Positions 23,321 to 36,912 of a stretch of 64,000 nucleotides of DNA are shown piece by piece. The DNA is from Atrichornis clamosus. Taxonomy: Eukaryota > Chordata > Aves > Passeriformes > Menuridae. The notes beneath the pieces are model-generated. The model searched no databases. It was not told where the DNA came from and saw nothing but the letters and a program-made list of their open reading frames with translations. Position numbers and translations under genes: made by a program. The stretch's first letter is position 1; every line of letters starts with the position of its first letter. Location: the NCBI GenBank assembly GCA_013400975.1, contig WBMZ01002955.1, forward strand, positions 62,001-126,000, given 5' to 3'.

Positions 23321-26300
23321 CCTTTTTCAGTGTCTTTGGTGGTCCTATTTCCACACTCAGGTCCCTGACTGAAGAATGAAATGTTATGAGAGTAAACTGC
23401 TGCTTGTGAAGCTTCTTTTTACAACGGCTGTCTCAAATTTCCCATATTGTCAGTCACAAAACCAAGAATTCAGAGCAACTTCCGGTCTGTCTTCCTACTA
23501 TTCAAGATTTGTTCTCAAAGATAACTTGGACACCAATAGGTAATAGTATCACCTGGTTTAAATAACACAGACAAAAATATTAAAGTTGGTATGTTACTCA
23601 AGGGTGTTTAACCACTAAATTACCACAGTACATCAGTCCTCAGAAATATTCCTGAATAGCTCTGATATTTGGGATATTGCCAGTTTCAAGCTGATAATAC
23701 TGTTGGTTTGACAAAGAAATAGTTCTTTGGACAGAAATATAAAATCTTGTTGATATCGAAATTTGTGTCATCATTAACATTTTATAAGAGCTTGTTTCTT
23801 TTCTCCTCTCTGAAAACAGTAGACAAGTATATGGAATAACAGTATTCATTAATTATATTGAATATTCTGATATAACATATTTTAAACCACTGGTAGTGTC
23901 TTGACTTGTAGAAAGACACTTGCTAGCTTGTGAGCTAAGAAGATAGAAAGAGATTTCATGTATGTGATAGAAAAGAGGCAAAACATGTGACATGATAAAA
24001 ATCCTGATTCCTTTTCAAATTAGAAATTAATTCACTGGTTGAATTACCCTTCCAATCAGAGTATGGCAGAGAGTATGAAGTGGCAAAACTTTTTGCTTTG
24101 CTTTTGCCAAAATAAAGGCTGTATGAAACAAGAAATTGCCAGTGTATGGAACCAGTTTTTGTTTTTAACCAGTGAATACTGTCTTCAACTTACAGTATTT
24201 GAAACAGAGTTCAAAAGCTGTTGGCTGAGAGAACATGAATTATTTGAATAACTATATTCAAATATTATATAATTACTATTGTCTTTTATACATCTTTCCT
24301 GAGGAAAATAGATCAAAACTGGGCAGAAAACAGCCAGGGAGGATGGATATTTTCTTCAGAGAATGTAAGATTTTTGAATAGCCAATGTAAAATTGCAATA
24401 AGCTTATCTGCAAGTGGTATTTCTTGAGCTGTGATCCTATGTAAAGTGTGTAAATCTACAATTACATTTGAAAAACCCACATATAAAATAGATTTCCATA
24501 GAAAAAGCTTTTTTGTTGAGCTGTTGGATTATTCTATTTGCTTTGACTGAGCTCTGGTTCTACATCCTTTCCTTCCACAGCTGACAGAAATAACTGATGG
24601 ATGTTAGTAATGCTAGCAAGAGCCCCTTCTCTAAGGGATATGAAGGAGCTCCCATGAAACCTTACAGTTTGAACTAAATTTTCTTTAAATTAAAATATAA
24701 ACAACTGTTTATCTTCTGAAAGAATTTTCATGGCAACAATGAATTAGCCAAGCTAAATATTAGGCTGTTAGCTGGCCATCAGTATTTCTGAGGGAAAAGT
24801 AAAACAAGTTTGTGGGAAGCCATATCAAGATTTTCTGATATCTTTCAAAGCATCTCAGCTACAAGGACATGCTAGGACCCATGAACATGCAGAGACTTTT
24901 TATCTATACAATAAATCCTTGTTGCTGGCATCCCTTGGGCTAAAGCAAGGGCAGCAAGCTGTTTGCAGCCCTGGTTTTCTCTCAGTGCTTGTCAGTTCTC
25001 CCTGTGGGTCCTGGCTTTGCATGGAGGGATCTGGCACTTGTTGGCAGTGGCAGCTGAGCCAGTACAAGGCTGAGCTGGGGCTTTCCCAGCAAGGGAGTCA
25101 TGGAGAGAGGACATCCATCTACTCAGTTTTGCACTTGCTGCCCTTTACGTGGGAGTAACCAAGACCCAGCCAACACCCCTCTCCTTGCAAAAGGCGTCTC
25201 CAGGGAGTGTGTGTAGGGCATTCTGCATCTGTGCGACATCGTGTCAGGTATCTGTATCTCTGCAGCCAAACAGGCCCTGCACAGGGTGCAGTGAGAGGCA
25301 TCAGCATCAGCCTCAGCCTCAGGGACACACAGTACTTTCTGCACATTGTTCCTTCCACCATATTAATTGTCCTATCTTCAAAAAACAAATATAACTTTCT
25401 GCTGCAGACAGAAGAATTCCAGCAACTGTGGTGTATTCTGTAAAATCAATATTAATCATTTTCAAATTGTTTGCTTGTTGACTTTCTGAGGACAGAAAGA
25501 AATCCTCAGGGCAACTTATGCACAGCACAAACAAAATGTTCAACAACAAGGAAATGTTTGGCTTTTTTTGCCTCTTACATTTCACATTTGACCTTTAGAA
25601 TCCTCTTGTCATTTAATCACATAAAGGGCCATAAAATGTGATGAATAACTAATATCTTACCCATAGTCATGCTTGTATAGTAGAATTCTGAAACTATCTA
25701 TGAATTGCATTAATGCTGGTTTAATCATTTCAGTACCTTATTTTGTGATTTCTTGATTACAGCTAATGTGCTGTGAACCATACAAATATGAAGAAAAACC
25801 CCTTCATTTTTGTCCCCAATAACAAATCAGTAAAAGAAAATAAAGTGCAAACATGTAATTTGGACTGAATTATTATATTTTTTCCAATAGATAAGCTGTA
25901 TTTATTTTACTGATCATCCTCAAAGTGTCCTTATTTTATCAAGGTTCCTCTCATGCTACTTTTATAATGACAGTATATTCATAACATTGTTTGGATTCTA
26001 GGGAGAGAACTATTTTATCCCTGTTCTTCGATGATTCTCCTTTAGGTGACGGTTTCAAAATGAATGCTACGGGAGCAGATAAAGAAAACATAAACAGTCT
26101 GAGATTTAGTCAAGTTATATGAGCATCAATATAATCACTCTTAAGAAACATAAAGCATGTTAAATATTGTTACAAAGTCTAGCCTTCACTCTGGTGCTGG
26201 GGTAAAATCTTGTATGTTGGCTACACTAGTTTTTCGGCAATATGCTAAAGTAGCAGTAGCAGCTCTTGCATCACTTAGCCATCAGAAAATAGAACCTCAC

Positions 26301-28867
26301 CTACCTTCTGTGCATCCATCTGAAGGCCAATATGCTCCCCAAGAGCAGTTTGAACAACAATTTCACTGAGATAACAAGGTTTACTTGGAGTAAGAAAATT
26401 AATACAGTAAACCTAAGAATGTTTTGTTTAATATGCCTCCATTTATATTTTGTGCAAATGAAATGAGACAGGAAGATCTGAATAATGTTACAGAAAGAGA
26501 ATACTAATACATATATTTTCCCCAGAGCACCATGTGGCTCTGATCCCAGAATCAGATTTCCAACCTACACATTGTACTCAAATATAAACAGGAACAACCT
26601 CTGCCCTTCTTTTATTTCCCAGCTTTTGAAACATTAGGGCTTCTAATGCTTTTTGTTCAGTCATGCCCTCTTCATCCGTGCAGTGATATGTGAACAGACA
26701 CATGAGCATGCACACATTATACTCACACACAGAGCTTTGAATTAGAGCTTATTTTGCAAGTATATATATCAGAATTTACTGGGATTTTTAATATCTTTTG
26801 ATGATCTATGGAATGACTTAATAAGTCCAAAGGGCCTATATTTTCAGAGCATTTTTGTATAAGGTATGATAAACCATACCTATTATGCATAGATAAAATA
26901 TTTTTCTTCCACTGGGCAGTGTTTTTCAAGAGCTGCTTCTCACCAGTTCAGAGTTTTCTTAGATACGATTCCACTGGCAAGCCTGCCCTGTCTGGCACAT
27001 CTGTGCAGAGGTGTTGTCATGGGTAGAGATGAAAATGTTTCAACAAAATAATTAAAGAATAACATGAGTAGCTACTGGGCTCCTGTTTGTAACATTTTGG
27101 CCATATACTGTCTTTCTGCTTTTTAATTATTTCAAAGAGCACTTTAACATATTTTGAAACAGAGAGATATATTCTTTTCAAAGCATGGAATTGCAGGCTG
27201 CAGTTTTATAGCTCACGGCAAGCAACCTAGAGGACTTATTAATACTTGATGAATCCTTCTCAACGTCTCAGCAGTGAAGAGAAGACAAACAACCCGCTGG
27301 ATGATTGATGCTGTGCCTGCCAAGGAGGAACTTTAAAGCATGATTCTCTCTTACAAAATCTGTAAAAAACCTCCAGTCTGAGCCAGTATGATCCTGCAGT
27401 AGCAATAGCGTGGGCTGAGTGGAGACGCAATCTCTGCCCTGTTGCACAATGGAAAGAGCATTAACAAGTGGTTTAAGTCCTGTAGCAAGGCTTTCAACCT
27501 CTCTTTGCCTTCTCCCTATCTGCAATGCTCACTAGATCTCCATGGCACACTGCTCTTTGGCAATGTATGTTTGCATACCTGTGCCAGGCTGCACATGAAA
27601 ACTTATCACTATTTATTTCTTGTTTGCTCTCTGAACCCTATCATTACAAAGAGTCTGTTAATCCCCTTTTTCTTTGTTTTTCTTCTCCAAATCATGGACT
27701 CAGTTTTCTGTGCAGCTGTTTTCCTTTTGTTCTATTTCTTCTTGCTCCCCTCAGATACCCTGACATATACACCCTTTGTCAGATGAGACACATGGTTGGG
27801 CTTACTGAGCAATCTCCTGTGTGCCTGCTCAAGCCCTAAAAATCAGGCTCGAGATATCCTTAGTTAAGCATGATGCCATATGGGCAGAGGATCATCCACC
27901 TTTCCTGCAATTTGATGGTTTGTAGGAAATCGCTGTGTTTTGCAGTCTTTTACTGGAGTGAGGCCATCAAATGGGTGAAGTGAACACACCTGTATTTTTT
28001 TCCAAATGCAATATTCAGTCACGTGGACATCACAAAGAGTCTCATATCAAACAGAATACCTAAACTGCACGAGCTCCTCCAACTACAGTAGCCAAATTGT
28101 AGTTTTGCCATGTGCCAAGTCTGCCTCAAAGGGGATACTAGTAATATATAATTAAAAGTATGAACATTTTAACTTCTACAGGAATATTCAACTTCAAATA
28201 AGAACAATTTAAATAAAATTCAATTTAATTTCAATTAATACATCCGGGTCCATAAATTTGCCTTTTTCTTATTTAATTTTGTTTTTTAATTGCAACATAC
28301 TGAAGCCAAAGGGAAAGAAATTCTTCTCCAGGGCATAATGAATTATTGATTAAGGCAGCTAGATCAGTATGAATCCATATAGGAAGCCAAAAGTAAATCA
28401 GTAAATGAAAGGATTTTAAATATATGCTTAGAAAATGATTTTGGCAAATACTGAAATGAATATTGGACAGAAAAATATCTAACCATCTGAATCGCAATCC
28501 CTAACTGTCCAGTCAGTCCATGATTTAAATAAATTGCAATTTCAAGTGAATTATGTGGGAAAATGAATCCAAGAAAGAAAACAGCTTGTAAAAGTGCTAA
28601 CACTGAAAATGTGACAGCATTTAAATCCTGATCATTTGAAAACATTTGTTATATATATCACACAAAGGATTTGTGAAGAATAGAAAGACTGAAACGCTGT
28701 TCCTCATTAATAGCACAAAATGAATGTCCACTGAAATCAATGCTTGTACATGGATAATTCATACCAGAAAAATGTGGGGTTCTATTTCATCAGGTCTGAA
28801 AGGCAATATGTTGGGACAAAGGGAAATTTTTTTGCATGCACCACACTGGCCTGTGTATTGTAGTGAG
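23321..28867. other. Unique noncoding DNA between two CR1 copies
   Basis: No supported gene. A GC-richer patch lies at about 24930-25330 and contains a short hexamer repeat at 25298-25322. Overlapping frames of 70-90 codons exist there on both strands without domain signals. A 114-codon frame at 27442-27786 is hydrophobic because the DNA is T-rich, not because it resembles a known membrane protein. Confidence 0.55.
25298..25322 (+). repeat. Hexamer repeat (CATCAG/CCTCAG)
   Basis: Four head-to-tail hexamers, two CATCAG-like and two CCTCAG-like, within a locally GC-richer patch. It is a minor simple repeat. Confidence 0.7.
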
Positions 28868-29797
28868 TTCACAGAATTGTTATGGTTGAAAGGGACCTCT
28901 GGAGATCCTCTAGTCCAATCTGCCTGCCAAGGCAGGGTCACCTAGAGTTGGTGACACAGGAACATGTCCAAGTGGGTTTTGAATGTCTCCAGAAAGAGGA
29001 AACTCCACAATCTCTGTGGGCAGCCTGTTCCAGTGCTCTGCCACCCTCAATGTAAGAAATTTCTTCCGCATGTTGAGGTGAAACTTCTCGTGTTTTAGTT
29101 TATGGCCATTGTTTGTCATCCTATTGCTGGCACCACTGAGAACAGTCCAGCACTTCTCCTTGGCAAACACATTTTTATGTGCATTAATGCAGTCTTGTCT
29201 CAGTCTTCCCTCCTCCAGGCTAAACAGGCTCAGCTCTTGCAGTCTTTCCTCATAAGAGATATGCTCCATACCCCAAATTGCCTTTGTGACCCTCTGCTGA
29301 ACCCTACCCAGTAGCTTCTTGTCTTTCTTGTACTGAGGAGCCCAGAACTGGACAGAGTACTCCAGATGTGACCTAGGGCCAAGCAGAGGGGCAGGATCAC
29401 CTTCCTCAACCTGCTGGACACACTCTTCTGAAGGACCCTAGGATACCACTGGCCCTCCTGACTGCAAGGACACTGCCAGCTCATGGCCATCTTGTCACCC
29501 ACCAAGACTCCCGGGTCCTTCTCTGCGGAGCTGCTTTCCAGGAGGTCAGCCCCCAGCCTGTGCTGGTGCCTGAGGTTATTCTTCTCCAGGTGCAGGACCC
29601 AACACTTGCCCATGTTGAACTGCATTAGGTTTCTCTCCACACAACTTTGCAGCCCATCAAGGTCCCACTGAATGGCAGCACAGCCTCCAGGTGTATCAGC
29701 CACTTCCCCCAGTCTGTATCATCAGCAAACTTGCTCAGGGTGCATTTATCCCTTCATCCAGGTTGTTCATAAACAAGTTGAATAAGACTGAACCCAA
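28868..29797 (-). mobile_element. CR1 LINE, ~930 bp, 5'-truncated
   Basis: This is the most complete CR1 here. In element orientation it begins at 29797 ('...gaacaagact'-type sequence, here 'gttgaataagactgaaccca' on the plus strand). It ends at 28868 with 'ttcacagaattgttatggtt' as the reverse complement of the 3' end. A minus-strand frame at 29703-29230 still carries the C-terminal reverse-transcriptase text of the family, including the 'NLMQFNMGKC' and 'EKDPGVLV' motifs. Two shifted frames further downstream (29269-28910) retain fragments of the 3' region ('MRKKFLTLRVAEHWNRLP'-like). No large internal deletion is apparent. The terminal octamer repeats are degraded. The frames are LINE relics and should not be called host genes. 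Confidence 0.93.
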
Positions 29798-31846
29798 CAT
29801 TAATTAATAGGAAAATACTGATATTCCAGCCAGTCATCGTATTCAACAAAGACCAATCTTTTTTTTTTAAGGAAAATATAAAACAGGATACATATATAAA
29901 ACCTCACAGATTTGTTAAAAATTCTATAAATTGTCATATTAAATTATAAAATTAGACTTAAAATAACCTTAGAATTTGTAAGGGCTGTAATATTCCTGAG
30001 GACTTCAGATCCAACTCAGTTATGATCTCTTATTTCTTACTATTTTAATGGCATAATTAGTTTGTGGAGCCTTTCAGAAAGAATGTTTTTTTGGACAGGC
30101 AGCGGAATTTGAGGATGAAATTGTTTCTCAATTGCAACAGTTAAAACTCTGTCAAAATCATACAGGGGCAAGTCAAAACTAATGTCTACTCAGAAGCCTA
30201 CATACAAACTATTAAGACTACCAGGAATCTGTAAGCAAATCATTAATGTGTCATGATATCTTTTAAGATTAAATGTGCTTCTACTCTGAAAATACATTCT
30301 GTCAAACAGCATTATAGCATTATGTACACTGTGGAACTCAACACTTCTAGTTCTTGGATTTATAAATACATTAGAAGGATATATGTTTCTTCTGCCTTCA
30401 AGTGAAAATTCTTCAGTGGTATATGAAATTCAATTTAATTTCTTTCACTTTTTCAAAACTACAGCCAAGGAAACCAGCGGAGGATGTTGTAATTGTAGGG
30501 ATATTGACTGAAAAGTAATCCAAATAAGGTGAAGTGAAGCAGCAAACAAAAGAGAATAACTTTGAAATGCTATGCTGGAAGAAAACGAAAGGAAGATTTT
30601 TCAGGACAGATTATTTTATCTTTAAGCCTGGGAGAAAAACCTCGTGTTTTAGAAGATTTTGGACCTGAATCTTAGTCCAAAATGTAGACTGCTTTTTTTC
30701 TTCAGAACTAGTGGTCCAAGAACTTAGCTTCTCACATCCTTACGCACGTCCTCAAGTGAAACTCCAATCAGCATTTCCCTAATATTACAAAATTAACATG
30801 CCATTTCCTCTATTCTGCTCAAAGTTTTTGTTTTTCAGAAGAGAGTTCTTTAAACATAATGTTTTTTCTGCAATGACAAACCAACTTGTGCGTAGAGTTT
30901 ACAAGTTTTGGTTTTATCTTCTGAGCTTTAATTAAATTATTATGGCCTTTAGGAAAACACAACATAGTTAAATTCACTTTACATAGATGAGAGTGAAACA
31001 GGCATCCCCAGGGGTCATGAACAAATTAATAAAAGCAAAACAACAAGTAAACATTGCTCTGTTTCTGAATGAAGTGAATTTCATTTAGCATAGATGAGCA
31101 ATGAGCAGAAGGAAATTTAATGATGTAAAGGAACTCTTATCTCCGAGAAGTTATGCAATTATGGCAATAAGGAAACAACATTTTAAAAGTAACTCAAATC
31201 ATGGTTCTGCCTTACACTTTTATATATCAGGTGATAATGATAGTTCACAGTAATAAACCCAATACTAACTAGAACAGATAAGATACTGTGCATGTAAGAG
31301 AATCACAGTATAAACCCTCTCAGGCAAATTAAATTCTGAGAATGAAATCAATAAAAGGTCAGAAGATATTAGCCAAAGCCAGGAAAATTAAGGGAGGAAA
31401 AGTTATTCACCACACATATAAGAGGAATAAAATAAAGAGTATCCCTTTAAATCTGTTTTCTGAACAGTCTAATACCTGAAAAAATCCCCAGTTATTTTTG
31501 AGAGTTTTTAGAAGGAGATGTCTGAAATCCTTTGTCATTGAAATGGGGATAATTAATAGATATTTTAATTTCAGTTTCATGTTATATTTTCTTTCAGTAG
31601 CTTATAGTTTCCTCTATAATTGTAGCTTGTCTCTGACTCTTGGTTTGTGCTAGAGATGTTTATCTCACAAATTCTGAGTTATGTGTTAAGGCCATAAAAC
31701 TGAAGTGTAGTTCTTTTTTGGCACTCCTACATGTAAAGCTGTTGTTTGGCTTACATATTATTTTTCATACTGCTGGACAATGCTTTCAAAACTCCTTTTC
31801 TCCTCCCCATTCCCTAACTTTAGAGATGTATCGAGCTGTGCCTTAA

Positions 31847-31867
31847 GCAGCAGCAGCAGCAGCAGCA
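31847..31867 (+). repeat. (GCA)7 trinucleotide repeat
   Basis: Seven perfect GCA units. The 3' end is built into an 18-base perfect palindrome (cagcagcaattgctgctg, 31860-31877). The surrounding 180 bases are much richer in G+C than the neighbourhood. In reading terms it would be a short Ala, Ser or Gln run, or Leu on the other strand. No gene supports translation. Confidence 0.9.
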
Positions 31868-32050
31868 ATTGCTGCTGGCACTCGCCTGACCCCATGGAAA
31901 GGCTCTGATGGCTGTGGTGGGGGCAGCTCTTGAGCTGGGGGGTGCCCAGCTGGGGGTACCACCGGCCTGGGGGTGCTCCAGCTCCAAGGCAGCCTGAGAG
32001 CTCTGTGTCCCACAGCAGACTCTCAGGAGGGAAGCAAGGAGGCATCTAGT
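31868..32050. other. GC-rich patch of unknown origin
   Basis: G-rich text (for example 'gagctggggggtgcccagc' at 31932) stands out against AT-rich flanks. A 95-codon minus-strand frame (32045-31758) crosses it and includes a Leu run made by the GCA repeat. There is no intron-exon structure, CpG cluster or known repeat that I can identify. It could be an eroded retrocopy or a GC-biased remnant of an old repeat. Confidence 0.4.
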
Positions 32051-35000
32051 CCTTCAAGATCTGGTACTCCGGGGCCTTTCCAGTGTCCATTCCTCCCTCC
32101 ACAGAGCTTAAAGGCAGTTCCGGTTCATTTCTCTGAGTTCACAAAGTGATGGTGACAGAGCTAGGATGTAAGAAGCTGAGGGATTCATATGGGAAAAAAT
32201 GCAGAATTCACAGAGAAAGTCACCTTCCACCACCACAAACATTCTTCTGCCTCATGTTATTCATCTGGGAAATCATGGCATTCCTCTGCAGGGAGAGCTT
32301 TATTGATGAGGCAATTCTTGAAATTTGTGGACCTTTTCAGTAAAAAGTCTTTACACTTTCCAGTAGGAATGGATTTTTGGGAGGTTATGTTGTTCACTCT
32401 CTCCATTTATGCTTTACATTTTGGGAGGTATCAATGTTTGCTATTTTTGAGAAACTCTGCTAAGTCTTTCTGTCACAGTAGAGATAAACCATGACAACTT
32501 TAACCTATCATACTCTTAGCACGTGTGTAAGTGGATTTCCTAGGAAGAATCTTGTTGAGAATGCACAGAGCATGCAAACATTCAAAGCACTCTCATTTTT
32601 TCACATAGAAGCAGAAGTTCCTACTTGTACCTGCCTAGTCAGACTTGACTAATTAGAGCACTAAAGAAGGATGTTGGTAGAATTGTATTAACAGGTGCCT
32701 TCTACTTGCTACTGTGGGCAAACTACTGCCAAACTCTGCTTGCCAGAAGCAACTTCTGTGCCCAGCAAATGCACAGCCTTGATAGAGACCTAGTGGACAA
32801 AAGACAACTTTTCCATTGTCTTTTCTTCCAAATAATATCTCTGGTCTTCACATGAATAATCAAATAGCTCATGTAAGGAAGATGTTCATATTTGTTTAGG
32901 AACTGTCAGTAAAACTAGAGCTGTGCTTTCAATTCTCAATTTTCAATTTTTCTTTTCTGAACAGGTTGTTTCTTCAGTACCAAGTCAACAAGCCCAGGAA
33001 CACACTTTCACTCAGAGTCTTATTACACTAGGTGATTACAAGTGCCTTTGGAGCTCTGCTTTCATGTTGATCAGGCTGGGTTACATCACAGAAGTTTCAC
33101 GGGGAACAGTACATAATTTACATTTGATAACACTCTTTTTTAAAGGTAACATTTATACCATAGAGGTTCTCTGTCTTTACGAGTAAATTGTATTCCTAAA
33201 GTGATTACATTCCTAGAATTTGAAAGTGTTAGTCTCTCTTCTGCTATCAGTGGAAAAAAAACCCTGACAAGTTTTCTGACTGTCATTGCCTGTGGTATCT
33301 CACTCAGCTGAAGTTAATTGCTGTCAGTTACACAGGCAAAAAGAAGGCAATGATTTCCCCTCGTCAAGAATTTCTGAACCACAAACCACAAATATGAGCA
33401 GAATGAGCAGCTTCTAGCTTATGATACTGCATCTCCCAGAAAAAATAAATTTAACAAAATGTGGTTGATGTACAGATTTTCGTTGTTGCTGCTTGTCTCT
33501 ATGCCCAGTGCCTTGAGTGCTCTGCACTGTCACTTCCATCCCTTCTCCTGACCCTTGATTCCTCCCGTTCCAGTGTTGGGTCTGTCACTGGTAATTATCC
33601 ATCATTTGAGCACTGACACGTAACTACAAGCAGAGGACACCTGGTCTGTCATTGTGCTTGCAGATAAAATGTAGTGGTGTTGTACATATCACAAAAATGC
33701 CAGATAAAGTCCAGACAGCTTGTTCTGTGCTAGGGATGTTAGCAAGCTGAATGTGAGTAAAAGAAGCGAGAAATACATTTTAAAAGGTCAGAGTTAATTA
33801 TTCGAGGATTTTAAAATTTTTTTTACTGACAGAAGCATAGTAAAAGGATTTTTTTTCATATTCAGAAAACACAAATTCAGACATGTTCTTCTGAAGTTTT
33901 GGATACTTAACCAGATGATGAGTAAGAACCATAACATGTCTTCTCTGCCCCAGTACATCTAAGGAATATGTAAATCAAGGTCAGAACTGACAGACATGCA
34001 CTATAAATTGAATAATTAATATTCTTATGCAATATCTGCAATTTTGTGGTAATTCTAAAAAAAAATAAGGTTTAATTTGTTGAATATATCAATTCATTAA
34101 TAATTTATTAGGTTTTAATTAAAGTTACAACATCCAAAATGTCACACACAAAAAAAATATATGTTCATATTATTCTGCTCTGAACTGTGTTTAAGTTCTC
34201 AAATATTTCTCATATTTCTTCCTTTTTGCTGATAACATTATGGAACGCCTTATTGATTGTGGCTTGCCATCATTTTCATGAAAGCATAATCCTATTGGTG
34301 TCATAACTTATTCCTGAGGTTGTTAGACATCATGCTATGGATTAGAAAAGTCTTTAATTTAAGTAGCAAGAACACAGACAGCCATAAAAATCTCAGAACA
34401 GCAAATCTAACTTAATTTGTTGTGACAGAAAGCGAAGATGAAGGAATTAAAACTGCAATGACTCTAATTTGAACTGTTGTAAATGTTCAGGCTTATGTGG
34501 GTTGAATTTGAATTACATAAAATCAAATTAATTTCTTCCATAGTCTTTTCTGAGAATTGTAGCTTCACTCAATATATTTAAGCAGTTTGGTGAAAAGACT
34601 GGGCTAGTAGCAGTCATCTAGCAGCATATTTGAAAAATCAAACCAGAAAGCAGATATAACTTAAAAAAAAAAAAGTCTTTATAGATGGAGTTTTTGGTAA
34701 ATATATCTTTCAAAGTCGTTCAGTCACCCATGCCAGGAACAGTAAATCTCTCCCTTTGGGGCTCTGTAGGGTCAATATTTCCTGGTTTAGTACCAATGCA
34801 TTGTACTGGTAGCAAGTATTTTGCATTACTCCTCTGGCATAACAGACACAGCTTCAGTTATCTGCAGAGCTGGTCTGTGAAGTAATTTCAAATTAAGTCT
34901 TGGAGCACATCAGATGGCTTTATTGTTAAGCATAGATTGTGAATATTGTCTTTATATCTGATGCAGTGTGGCACACTGAGCAGCAGAAACAAGGAGAAAA

Positions 35001-36520
35001 AAAGGGGAAAAAAAGGAGTGTCTTTCTCTTAAGTAAAAACTTTACAGCTCACCTCTGCATTCCAGGAAAACTCACAGTATGAGCTGATAAACCCTCTGGA
35101 GTTTTAATGAATATGTGTATCATCTGTTGCAGGGAGGGAGAAGGGATTGGCAGGAGTGCTGCAGAGTGCTGCTTTAAAGAGAACTCTTTTTCTGCTCTTG
35201 GTGTCCGCTCATATGACTCAGGTGACTACAGGGGGCTAAGGATTTGTGTTGGTGTTTGCTTATTCACATGAATGAATAACCACAGGCAAAAAGGAAGAGC
35301 TATCTTTAAAAAGATGAGAGGTAGTGTTGTCCAATAAAACCAATATTCCTTTATTTTTTTCCATCCCATTAATTTTGCTTTCTACATGAGTGAAGGTATA
35401 AAGATGAAGAATATCTTGCAGAATAAAACAAACAAACTGTAGATGTAAATACTGTGAAAAAGGCTGTTACACAACGGAAATTGGAGAATAGGCAGGAACA
35501 GGCAGATCAGGGAGCATTCAACTGCTGAACCTGTGGATTTTTTGAAGCCAGGTCTACAACACAGGTATCTCCTTCCAACCCAGTCACCTCAATGCCTCAT
35601 ATGGTCAAAGGTTAGTCAGACTATTTCTCTCCATTGATAATAATGGGAACGTAATCCTAACTATGAAAACTCTAAACTGTTGCAGGTGACAATTATTACC
35701 TTTTAACTCTTAAATAATGTCTATAATTAATGAAAGAAATCCTGTTCACAGTGACTGGCAATGTGATTATATCTTTACTTAACAGCATGCAGCAGGCATA
35801 CACATAAAAACATCATTCTCTGGTATCACAGAGTTAGGTCATACTTAACTTTGTATTCACTTGGTTTTCAGTGTAATAGCAACAGTTATAACAAACCCTT
35901 TGGTATGCATGTGGTATTAACCTCCATTCCCAAAGGTACTCTGTCATTCAGCAATAGTGAAAATTTACTTAACACTTAATTTAAGATGGGCCCATGAAAA
36001 TCTGTACTGAATTATAAACTGTACTATACAATGTCACAAGGTAATTTCCATGCTTTCAAGGAAAAGAGAACAGCCTAATTTCCTAATTCATTACATGCTG
36101 CTGCACTTCAACTGATACATGTGTTACTGAAATTACTACATTTTTATCTTTAGTGGTCAAACTATTCATACGATATCTTGATGGAAACCAGCTCACTGCG
36201 CTACTCTGTCTTTCCTAGGTCTTTACTTTTCCCTTTTGTAATCTGCACCTTTTGCCCTGTAACCTTCAAAGGCTTTGCCACTCTTTGCAATTCATTAGAA
36301 TAGATAATTAATGTAAGTGTGTTAACATAGTAACTGGCAAACAAGTGTGGCATCCCACCCCTAAGGGGAAGAGAGCATCCAAGATTCATAAATTCCCACA
36401 GTTGAAAAGGAATGACAAAAATCAGAGGGTCCACAAAAAGGTATGGAAATTGGTATAAGTTCATCACTTATCTTCCAGTATAAACACACAGCAGAGGATT
36501 TTGAAGGAGGGGAAGAGTGA

Positions 36521-36912
<392 letters not shown>

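Noticed and set aside
27442..27786. 114-codon frame resembling a membrane protein
   Set aside because: The hydrophobicity comes from T-rich DNA. An overlapping frame in another phase is equally long, so coding is not supported.
29230..29703. 157-codon minus-strand frame as a possible host gene
   Set aside because: It carries the C-terminal reverse-transcriptase text of CR1 and belongs to the LINE copy at 28868-29797.
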